From Taishania sp036758285 (lineage in GTDB: Bacteria > Bacteroidota > Bacteroidia > Flavobacteriales_D > Crocinitomicaceae), in NCBI GenBank assembly GCA_036758285.1, contig DAIOWV010000081.1, positions 1-8,776 on the forward strand: 8,776 bases of DNA. Direction: 5' to 3'. The position numbers and the translations under genes are program-made. The notes under the pieces are model-generated. The model saw nothing but the letters and a program-made list of their open reading frames with translations. It did no database searches and was not told the origin of the DNA. Of the stretch, positions 1 through 5,524 are shown one piece after another; the stretch's first letter is position 1, and each line of letters starts with the position of its first letter.

Positions 1-36
1 TCTTCCCTTGCGAACTAATTGTTGGATAGTTGGCAT
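1..36 (-). CDS. rpsL: Ribosomal protein S12, N-terminal fragment (gene runs off the left edge)
   Basis: Reading the minus strand from the ATG at 36-34 gives MPTIQQLVRKGR, 12 codons up to the window edge without a stop. This matches the S12 N-terminus as I know it from Bacteroidota (E. coli has MATVNQLVRKPR). S12 is a small-subunit protein at the decoding centre, and rpsL usually heads the str operon with rpsG and fusA, which would lie to the left. Only the first tenth of the protein is visible, so the match is short, but it is supported by a perfect promoter and a leader immediately upstream. There is no clear Shine-Dalgarno site; AAGAG lies about 6 nt before the ATG. Identification is from a remembered family sequence, not a search. 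Confidence 0.85.
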   Translation of the reverse strand, partial: MPTIQQLVRKGR

Positions 37-69
37 AAAATACTCTTAATTTTTAAAAATAAATAATTA

Positions 70-88
70 CCCCAAACGCACTTTGGGG
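70..88 (-). promoter_or_regulatory. Hairpin at the 5' end of the rpsL leader
   Basis: CCCCAAA (70-76) and TTTGGGG (82-88) form a perfect 7-bp stem with a 5-nt loop. On the minus strand it starts almost exactly where transcription from the 93-122 promoter is predicted to begin, so the rpsL mRNA would carry a GC-rich stem-loop at or within a few nt of its 5' end. T-rich sequence follows (TAATTATTTATTTTT), so an attenuator-like role cannot be excluded. A plus-strand terminator is unlikely because no T-run follows on that strand. Confidence 0.5.
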
Positions 89-92
89 GGTG

Positions 93-122
93 CAAATATA
101 TGACATTAATTTTACAAAACAA
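93..122 (-). promoter_or_regulatory. Predicted promoter of rpsL
   Basis: On the minus strand TTG (122-120) is followed by exactly 19 nt and then TATATTTG (100-93). This is a full match to the Bacteroidota housekeeping promoter TTG-N19-TAnnTTTG. The transcription start should fall near 86-89, giving a leader of about 50 nt before the rpsL ATG at 36. It is the best-scoring promoter that I can see in the window. Confidence 0.75.
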
Positions 123-201
123 GTAGTTATGAAAAAAATATTGAGAATTAATACAAAATGATTTTTTGCAAATCGGTGATAGTGAAAATTTAATTCTCTT
201 T

Positions 202-236
202 AAAATAAAAACTCCCAATCAAGAGAAAGGGAGTTT
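202..236 (-). terminator. Intrinsic terminator of the 696-aa protein gene
   Basis: AAACTCCC (209-216) and GGGAGTTT (229-236) form an 8-bp perfect stem with a 12-nt loop. On the minus strand the stem is followed by TTTTATTTTA. It lies 26 nt after the stop of the gene ending at 262 and separates that gene from the rpsL promoter. Confidence 0.8.
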
Positions 237-261
237 CAAATATAACTAATTTATTTCTAAA

Positions 262-2352
262 TTACCAAACCAATGGTGTTGCTTCTAACGGAAACAAATA
301 CCTTTTTTCATCATCGACTGAAAGATTGGTAATCAAATAAGGGTTCACTCGTCCAGTAGTACCTTCTTCCGGAATAGCTGGCAAATCTTCTCGAAATTTC
401 AAGACAATTACCTGCCCTGCATGTGTTCCAACAACCAATCGATTTCTGTCAACAGAAAAATCCATACTCATAATGGTTGAACCTACATGTATGTATAACG
501 GTGGATTGCTATGTCCCCACTTAATCCAGATATACCCATCGTTGCATCCCAAAAAGAATCCCATTCCAGATTCAATCATACTGAACACCCACTTCTGATC
601 ATCAACAACAAATAGTGCGTCACTGTCCAAATCCCATCCGGATGCTTCCAGCCCCTCAATCTGATCTACATAAACTCCTAATGTTCCACTTTGTCTAAAA
701 TGACACGAACCAAGCGCCAAAAGTGGTCCAACATCATGTCGGTAGTTGAAACAAGCAATATTCGGGTATTCCGATCTCCCATAAATACTGGCAGTTTGCT
801 CAAAAACACCATTCTTTTTTGAATAAACTATATGACTAGAATCCTGAGATCCTACAGCAATATAATTATCATCAGGAGAAATAGCTGCGTGAGGATAATC
901 TAAAAACTTGTAATCAGGGGAAGTTCCAGCAGACTCCTCTTCCCTACCCAAAATGGAATTTGCAAAATGAACGGCGTCATTCAAATAAGCATGAACTTCC
1001 AAAAATGGCCAAATAAGAAAATCGTGCAATTCCAATAACTCTTCAAGCGTTTTTTCTATTTCTTCATTGGATTCTTTGTTATTCAATTGATGAAGCGAAT
1101 ACGCCTTATAATACAACAATCGCATTTTATCTTCCTTGTGTCCTTCAGCAATTCCTTCTTCAAGTACTTTATTAACTTCAATCACACTATTTTTCCAATC
1201 ATGATTCAGATGCATGTGATTCAAAACTGCCATTTTCTGAATCAAAGCAGAAACCTCAAGATCACTTATATAAGGTGTTTGAATTTCATTTCCTTCTTTG
1301 TCATAATAATATTCCTCTACACAAAATCCACCCTTCACCACTTGGACAGTTTCATAAACATCCTCACCAGCCTTTTGATAAGGATAGTGTTCTTGCGTTG
1401 GATTTTGACTTCGGAACCAACTAATGCGGTCAACAGGTTGCCCGTTCAAATAAGTTCCTTTTCTTGAAGGTGTTCCATCGGGATGAAAGCGTGTAAATGA
1501 AAAAGCCTGACCATCTTCGCCATGATAGTTTGTTTCGCAACAAAGATGTCCATTTGGGGCAAGCCACCACTTCCAATTACCAACAGGATGTCCTTGTGCA
1601 TTTTTTTCTCCTATTTCCCATTCGTTTTCTGCGGCATTCCATTTTGCTTCTGCTGGAACCGTTGCTGGTCTCTCTGGCCCTTCATTTCCATACTCTTCCG
1701 TTTGAACTTCTGGTAATCCTCCGTGAATAATGGTTGAACCATTTTCATCAATTAAAAAGATACCATAATGTGTAACCAACACTATTTGATCTCCCGATTT
1801 GAAAACTTCAACACTATCAAAAAGTAAATCATCAAGTGAAAATCCATCCGGTAAAGCAAGTATTTTTGTTACAGTTCCGTCCCAACCTTCATGCAAGGTA
1901 ATTTTATCGGAATAAACTTTGGCATAATATTTTTTATCAAGACTTGCTCCAAAACCAATGACTTCTTCTACTAATGAAAGTTGATCTCCATTTATTAAAT
2001 AAACACCTTGCTCTTGTGCATAAGTCCCGAATTTTGCAAGAATCCGTCCATCGGAGAGGTAAGCGACTTTTCGAATTTGCTCCCATCGGTATTCCTGACG
2101 CAAGACATCCATCAATGGATCATTATCAGGCGGAAATAAATCTCTAAATTCCTGCTGTTTTCCTTCACGATTGAAGACTTCAAGTTGTTCAAGAACATAC
2201 TCTGCCATATCTGAACGCGTTTCTTCAGGACAATCTTCTTCGGGTTGTACTTTTTCAATGTAAATCTTATCAATCCAATTATTGATTGCTGATTTGACTT
2301 CTTTTCCTTCTTCAATCCATCTCTTAGATGCATTTACGATTTGTTCTTCCAT
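262..2352 (-). CDS. Unknown cytoplasmic protein with MORN-like and WD40/beta-propeller-like segments (696 aa)
   Basis: I do not recognise a named family. No signal peptide or membrane segment is visible, so it is probably cytoplasmic. Residues 1-95 are charged and helical. Residues 95-215 contain beta-rich repeats resembling propeller blades (LSDGRILAKFG, GDQIVLVTHYGIFLID). Residues 245-312 hold MORN-like repeats (GHPVGNWKWWLAPNGHL, FHPDGTPSRKGTYLNGQPV) like those of YwqK-type proteins. Residues 365-470 are a helical, TPR-like linker. Residues 483-655 look like WD40 blades (AAISPDDNYIAVGSQD, STIMSMDFSVDRNRLVVGTHAGQVIVLKF). Such parts usually form protein-binding scaffolds; no catalytic motif is seen. 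The ATG at 2352 is favoured because of the A/T-rich leader typical of this phylum. The gene stands alone between two terminators, same strand as pdhB and rpsL, and its base composition appears richer in GC than the 4800-8700 region. A link to toxin-immunity proteins is possible but unsupported by the neighbours. Confidence 0.85.
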   Translation of the reverse strand: MEEQIVNASKRWIEEGKEVKSAINNWIDKIYIEKVQPEEDCPEETRSDMAEYVLEQLEVFNREGKQQEFRDLFPPDNDPLMDVLRQEYRWEQIRKVAYLSDGRILAKFGTYAQEQGVYLINGDQLSLVEEVIGFGASLDKKYYAKVYSDKITLHEGWDGTVTKILALPDGFSLDDLLFDSVEVFKSGDQIVLVTHYGIFLIDENGSTIIHGGLPEVQTEEYGNEGPERPATVPAEAKWNAAENEWEIGEKNAQGHPVGNWKWWLAPNGHLCCETNYHGEDGQAFSFTRFHPDGTPSRKGTYLNGQPVDRISWFRSQNPTQEHYPYQKAGEDVYETVQVVKGGFCVEEYYYDKEGNEIQTPYISDLEVSALIQKMAVLNHMHLNHDWKNSVIEVNKVLEEGIAEGHKEDKMRLLYYKAYSLHQLNNKESNEEIEKTLEELLELHDFLIWPFLEVHAYLNDAVHFANSILGREEESAGTSPDYKFLDYPHAAISPDDNYIAVGSQDSSHIVYSKKNGVFEQTASIYGRSEYPNIACFNYRHDVGPLLALGSCHFRQSGTLGVYVDQIEGLEASGWDLDSDALFVVDDQKWVFSMIESGMGFFLGCNDGYIWIKWGHSNPPLYIHVGSTIMSMDFSVDRNRLVVGTHAGQVIVLKFREDLPAIPEEGTTGRVNPYLITNLSVDDEKRYLFPLEATPLVW

Positions 2353-2366
2353 AATAGTTAGTTTTA

Positions 2367-2384
2367 ATTAAATTCGAATTTAAT
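2367..2384. promoter_or_regulatory. 18-bp perfect palindrome upstream of the 696-aa gene
   Basis: ATTAAATTC followed by GAATTTAAT forms a perfect, uninterrupted 18-bp palindrome centred between 2375 and 2376, ending 14 nt before the ATG at 2352. The placement would suit an operator or an mRNA leader element. It is nearly all A/T, so chance is a real alternative. Confidence 0.3.
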
Positions 2385-2487
2385 GAGTATCAATCTCCTT
2401 AAAAAAGTTTACATGAAGAATTTCAAATTTGATATGGAATCAAAAAAACTGAAAAATTTGTAGTAAACGCAATAGGCTTGATTGTGT

Positions 2488-2527
2488 AAAAGAAAAAAGG
2501 AGATTGCAAAAATTTACAATCTCCTTT
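2488..2527 (-). terminator. Intrinsic terminator of pdhB
   Basis: AAAGGAGATTG (2496-2506) and CAATCTCCTTT (2517-2527) form a perfect 11-bp stem with a 10-nt loop. On the minus strand the stem is followed by a T-rich tract (TTTCTTTT). It starts 11 nt after the pdhB stop codon and is one of the clearest terminators in the window. Confidence 0.88.
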
Positions 2528-2538
2528 CCATTTATTTT

Positions 2539-3519
2539 TTATTTTCTATACATCACTGATTTAACAGCTTTGACAATTCGATCTACATTTGGTAAAGCCT
2601 CATCAATTAGAGTTGGTGAAAATGCAAATGGTGTATCTGTTTGTGTTACACGTTGCACTGGCGCATCTAAATAATCAAATGCATATCGTTGTAAATGGTA
2701 GGCAATTTCAGAAGAAATTGAAGCCAATGGCCAAGATTCTTCCACTACTACACAACGATTTGTTTTTTTAACTGATTCAACAACTGCAGCATAGTCAATT
2801 GGTCGAATAGTTCTCAAATCGATGATTTCCACTTCGATTCCATCTTTTGCAAGTACATCTGCAGCTTCTTGTGCTACTTTAATGATCTTACCAAAAGACA
2901 CAATTGTTACATCTTTACCTTTTCTTTTTGTATCAGCAACACCGATTGGAATAATGTATTCACCTTCTGGAATTTCACCTTTATCACCATACATTTTTTC
3001 AGATTCCAGAAAAACAACAGGGTCGTTATCTCTAATTGCTGCTTTTAACAAACCTTTTGCATCATAAGGATTTGAAGGAGTAATTACTTTCAATCCAGGG
3101 ACATGCGCATAAAATGCTTCAAAACTTTGAGAGTGCGTTGCTGCCAATTGCCCTGCAGTACCGTTTCCACCACGGAAAACGATTGGACAACCATACTGTC
3201 CACCAGACATTTGCAACATTTTTGCTGCACTGTTAATAATTTGGTCAGCTGCCAAGATAGCAAAGTTCCAAGTCATAAATTCAACAATTGGACGCAAACC
3301 ATTCATGGAAGCACCAACCGCAATACCAGCAAAACCTAGCTCTGCAATTGGAGTATCTATTATTCGTTTTGGGCCAAATTCATCTAACATACCTTGTGAC
3401 ACCTTATAAGCACCATTGTATTCAGCAACCTCCTCTCCCATCAAGAAAACACCTTGATCTCTTCTCATTTCTTCAGACATTGCTTCACGCAGTGCCTCTC
3501 TAAATTGTACTGTCTTCAT
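2539..3519 (-). CDS. pdhB: Pyruvate dehydrogenase E1 component, beta subunit (326 aa)
   Basis: This is the beta half of the E1 heterotetramer, which decarboxylates pyruvate with thiamine diphosphate and passes the acetyl group to lipoyl-E2, feeding the TCA cycle in the cytoplasm. Full-length family features are present: GEEVAEYNGAYK (28-39) with the ThDP-activating glutamate at about residue 30, KRIIDTPIAELGFAGIAVGASM (51-72 region), FMTWNFA (81-87), PIVFRGGNG (112-120), the active-site ATHSQ with His129, and the C-terminal transketolase domain with IIDLRTIRPID (232-242) and VVVEESWP (257-264). The ATG at 3519-3517 is preferred: a TTG four codons upstream extends the frame, but E1-beta proteins of this group begin MKT-QFREA. 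The E1-alpha gene is not adjacent in this window. Members for branched-chain 2-oxoacids are related, but the GEEVAEYNGAYK and THSQ context fits the pyruvate enzyme best. Confidence 0.95.
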   Translation of the reverse strand: MKTVQFREALREAMSEEMRRDQGVFLMGEEVAEYNGAYKVSQGMLDEFGPKRIIDTPIAELGFAGIAVGASMNGLRPIVEFMTWNFAILAADQIINSAAKMLQMSGGQYGCPIVFRGGNGTAGQLAATHSQSFEAFYAHVPGLKVITPSNPYDAKGLLKAAIRDNDPVVFLESEKMYGDKGEIPEGEYIIPIGVADTKRKGKDVTIVSFGKIIKVAQEAADVLAKDGIEVEIIDLRTIRPIDYAAVVESVKKTNRCVVVEESWPLASISSEIAYHLQRYAFDYLDAPVQRVTQTDTPFAFSPTLIDEALPNVDRIVKAVKSVMYRK

Positions 3520-3557
3520 ATCAATTCTCAATGTTTTTTTCTACACAGAAACTTGCC

Positions 3558-3565
3558 CAAAGATA
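3558..3565 (-). promoter_or_regulatory. Possible promoter core of pdhB
   Basis: On the minus strand TATCTTTG (3565-3558) matches the -7 consensus TAnnTTTG and lies 38 nt upstream of the pdhB ATG, which would give a leader of roughly 30 nt. No TTG is found at the expected -33 position, so this is a half-match. Confidence 0.45.
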
Positions 3566-3678
3566 ATCAATAGTTCAGAATAGTAATATAAAAATTCATT
3601 TTAGCACAAAATAGTGTCCTATCATTTTATCAAAAACATCTCATAATTGTAGGAATAATACCAAAATATTTACCACGG

Positions 3679-3696
3679 TAACAATTGTTAACAATT
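3679..3696. promoter_or_regulatory. Overlapping palindromes, possible operator
   Basis: TAACAATTGTTA (3679-3690) and AATTGTTAACAATT (3683-3696) are both perfect palindromes and overlap, because AACAATT occurs twice with 3 nt between the copies. The arrangement resembles a regulator binding site between two divergent genes. It is A/T-rich, so support is modest. Confidence 0.3.
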
Positions 3697-3784
3697 CCAT
3701 AACATAAGGGAAGAAACTTAATATCTAATTTTGCTCTCTAATCCCCCCCTACATACTATTATAGAATAGATAAAACGCATAATT

Positions 3785-3818
3785 AATTTTATTCATCCAC
3801 ATAAAAATGAATAGAATT
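3785..3818 (+). other. Hairpin in the leader of the secreted protein gene
   Basis: AATTTTATTCAT (3785-3796) pairs with ATGAATAGAATT (3807-3818) over 12 positions with a single U-G wobble and a 10-nt loop. It lies 27 nt before the ATG at 3846. It could be an mRNA leader structure or a dyad bound by a regulator; low GC makes it weak. Confidence 0.3.
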
Positions 3819-3845
3819 AGAAGTTAAACAATATAAATTTCAACG

Positions 3846-4754
3846 ATGATTTCAAATAATAAATTAAGATTCTTTGCATTCTTACTTTTCTCATTGGTAA
3901 TTACTTTTAGTTCGAAGTCCTTAATTGCACAAGCTGGTGGTCAACCTTTTTATTCTGGAACGGTTGTGCTGAATGGCGGTGTAAATGTAAGAGTTGACAT
4001 CATTGACATTGTAAAAACATGCAATTCTTGGGGATTTCATTATGGTTTTGTAGTTCGTATACGATCTAATTCAACGAACAATTCCACTTACAATATTACA
4101 TACAACATCTATATAACAAGCTCTACGAGACAAGGAGAAGCATATGGGGGAGCATTTCAATTAAGAAGTACAAGTGAAGACAATACTTACACTGTTTTCA
4201 ACAATGGGTTTCAGGTAAACTGTACTAGTGGTAATTCTCAGCAATGTATCAACATGTGTAATAATTTTAGTGTTGTTGATGCAAACCCTACAAATTTTAG
4301 AATCAACTACTGGGGGAGTTCAAATGGAAATGCTAATGGAAATCTAGTGACTCCTTTAAACATTAACTTGACAGCCTTTAAGATTTTTAATCAAAATAAA
4401 ACAAATATTGTTGAATGGAAGGTTGACAAAAGTGGTGAAAAAGAAATTGATTACTATATCGTTAATCATTCAAAAGACGGAAATGAATGGAGAGAAGTAG
4501 AGCAAATTCAAAAATCATCTATGTCAGTTTATCAAAGTATTGACAGATTGTATGATATTGAAAATTACTATAAAGTTCAATCTGTTAATTATGATGGGGA
4601 AATCAAAGACTTAAAAATTGGATACATCAAAAATGACAAGTTAAATTTAAGCTATAAGCTTTACGATATCTTGGGTAATGAAGTGAATGAATATCATAGA
4701 GGTCTTACCCTGAAAAGATATAGTAATGGAGAGGTAGAAAAAATTTACCTATGA
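3846..4754 (+). CDS. Secreted protein with signal peptide, fibronectin-like module and short T9SS-like C-terminus (302 aa)
   Basis: Residues 1-29 form a signal peptide: KLRFF, a hydrophobic core (AFLLFSLVITF), then SLIAQA, with cleavage probably near residue 30. Residues 31-165 are a beta-rich, Asn/Thr/Ser-rich domain with four cysteines (59, 126, 134, 138) that could form disulfides outside the cytoplasm; I do not recognise it. Residues 174-255 follow the pattern common just before T9SS sorting tails: LTAFKIF, NIVEWKV, IDYYIVNHSKDGNEWREV, YYKVQSVNYDGE. Residues 270-302 (YKLYDILGNEV, then GLTLKRYSNGEVEKIYL) resemble the short C-terminal signals of T9SS cargo in Flavobacteriia, so export to the cell surface or medium is likely. 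No catalytic motif is visible. The gene seems to be on its own: divergent from pdhB, with 92 bp before the regulator gene and only a weak A/T hairpin after it. Confidence 0.85.
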   Translation: MISNNKLRFFAFLLFSLVITFSSKSLIAQAGGQPFYSGTVVLNGGVNVRVDIIDIVKTCNSWGFHYGFVVRIRSNSTNNSTYNITYNIYITSSTRQGEAYGGAFQLRSTSEDNTYTVFNNGFQVNCTSGNSQQCINMCNNFSVVDANPTNFRINYWGSSNGNANGNLVTPLNINLTAFKIFNQNKTNIVEWKVDKSGEKEIDYYIVNHSKDGNEWREVEQIQKSSMSVYQSIDRLYDIENYYKVQSVNYDGEIKDLKIGYIKNDKLNLSYKLYDILGNEVNEYHRGLTLKRYSNGEVEKIYL

Positions 4755-4802
4755 CCCACTTTATGGATTATAATTTTTCAATAATTTAAAAAATGTTATC
4801 CT

Positions 4803-4840
4803 AATTCCCATTTCTTTCCAGATTTAATGATTTACATTTG
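4803..4840 (+). promoter_or_regulatory. Direct-repeat box plus promoter core upstream of the response regulator (copy A)
   Basis: TTCCCA (4805-4810) and TTTCCA (4815-4820) are half-sites with a 10-bp period inside AATTCCCATTTCTTTCCA (4803-4820). Exactly 12 nt later comes TACATTTG (4833-4840), a full TAnnTTTG core. The expected -33 TTG (4811-4813) is absent and the box occupies that position, as in activator-dependent promoters. The same module recurs at 6795 and 7638. The proposed regulator is the adjacent OmpR-family protein, by inference. The core ends 6 nt before the ATG at 4847. Confidence 0.75.
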
Positions 4841-4846
4841 TTCATT

Positions 4847-5524
4847 ATGAAGATTTTAATCATTGAAGATGAACCACAATTAATGGAAGTGATTTCAACT
4901 TCATTAAAAAAAGAATTTTACATCATTGAAACTGCCAGCAATTATCTTTCTGCTTCTGAAAAAATTGCTATGTATGAATATGATTGTATTTTATTGGATA
5001 TAAATCTACCTGACGGAAATGGTTTAGACCTACTTACAGAACTTGATTATTCTGAAAAAACTGGAAATGTGATTATTATTTCCGCAAGAGATTCATTAGA
5101 TGATAAATTAAAAGGATTAGAACTTGGAGCTGATGACTATCTCACAAAACCATTTCATTTAGCAGAATTAAATGCTCGAATTAAAGCTGTTGTCCGTAGA
5201 AAGCAATTAAATGGGAAATATTTCATTGATATTGAAAATACGACAATAAATATCAAAGAAAGAACACTAACTGTCAACCAGAATTTAATTGCACTGAATC
5301 GAAAAGAATTTGATATCCTTAATTATTTTATGGTAAATCCCAATCGACTGATAACAAAATCAACGTTAGCAGAACATGTTTGGGGTGATCAATTTGATGA
5401 GGCAGATAATTTTGATTTCATCTATTATCAAATTAAAAATTTAAGGAAAAAACTAATAGAATCACAAGCTGAAATCGAAATTGAATCAATTTATGGTGTT
5501 GGTTATAAATTGGTTGTAAAATGA
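4847..5524 (+). CDS. OmpR/PhoB-family response regulator (225 aa)
   Basis: The receiver domain covers residues 1-115 and has every conserved residue: acidic pair E7/D8, phospho-acceptor D51 in LLDINLPDGNG, S78 in IIISARD, Y97, and K100 in DDYLTKPF. Residues 125-225 form a winged-helix DNA-binding domain of the OmpR type (LNRKEFDILNYFMVNPNRLITKSTL, then DFIYYQIKNLRKKL and SIYGVGYKL). Phosphorylation by the partner kinase should favour dimer binding to direct repeats. The ATG at 4847 is chosen over the TTG at 4838 because that TTG is part of the promoter core, and because family members begin MKILIIEDE. The stop overlaps the kinase start (ATGA, 5521-5524), which implies translational coupling. 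The direct-repeat box in front of the gene suggests autoregulation. The stimulus is unknown. Confidence 0.95.
   Translation: MKILIIEDEPQLMEVISTSLKKEFYIIETASNYLSASEKIAMYEYDCILLDINLPDGNGLDLLTELDYSEKTGNVIIISARDSLDDKLKGLELGADDYLTKPFHLAELNARIKAVVRRKQLNGKYFIDIENTTINIKERTLTVNQNLIALNRKEFDILNYFMVNPNRLITKSTLAEHVWGDQFDEADNFDFIYYQIKNLRKKLIESQAEIEIESIYGVGYKLVVK

Larger units (their letters stand above)
3520..3845. other. AT-rich divergent intergenic region between pdhB and the secreted protein gene
   Basis: I see no gene in these 326 bp. The region holds a possible minus-strand core for pdhB at 3558-3565, two overlapping palindromes at 3679-3696, a C-tract at about 3744-3749, a TAATTTTG core on the plus strand at 3726-3733 without a -33 partner, and a long leader hairpin at 3785-3818. 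It must contain the promoters of both divergent genes. Confidence 0.7.

Noticed and set aside
70..88. Hairpin read as a plus-strand terminator for a gene left of the window
   Set aside because: No T-run follows on the plus strand, and the sequence to its left is the minus-strand start of rpsL.
129..161. Ten-codon plus-strand frame beginning MKKILRIN
   Set aside because: Too short to support, no promoter on that strand, and A-rich sequence gives such starts by chance.
15..218. 67-codon minus-strand reading frame at the left edge
   Set aside because: It overlaps the rpsL promoter, leader hairpin and start in another frame, and its sequence resembles translated A/T-rich noncoding DNA.
1087..1730. 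Plus-strand frames inside the 696-aa gene
   Set aside because: They are shadows of a long minus-strand gene with coherent domains, and their translations have no recognisable features.
2424..2431. CAAATTTG as a promoter core for the 696-aa gene on the minus strand
   Set aside because: One mismatch to TAnnTTTG and no TTG at the right distance upstream; the real promoter of this gene remains unidentified.
2589..3503. Plus-strand frames inside pdhB
   Set aside because: pdhB is full length and clearly conserved on the other strand, so these are antisense frames.
4755..4802. Terminator after the secreted protein gene
   Set aside because: Only an A/T-only pairing (TTTTT with AAAAA) is seen, too weak to call; read-through into the regulator gene is possible.
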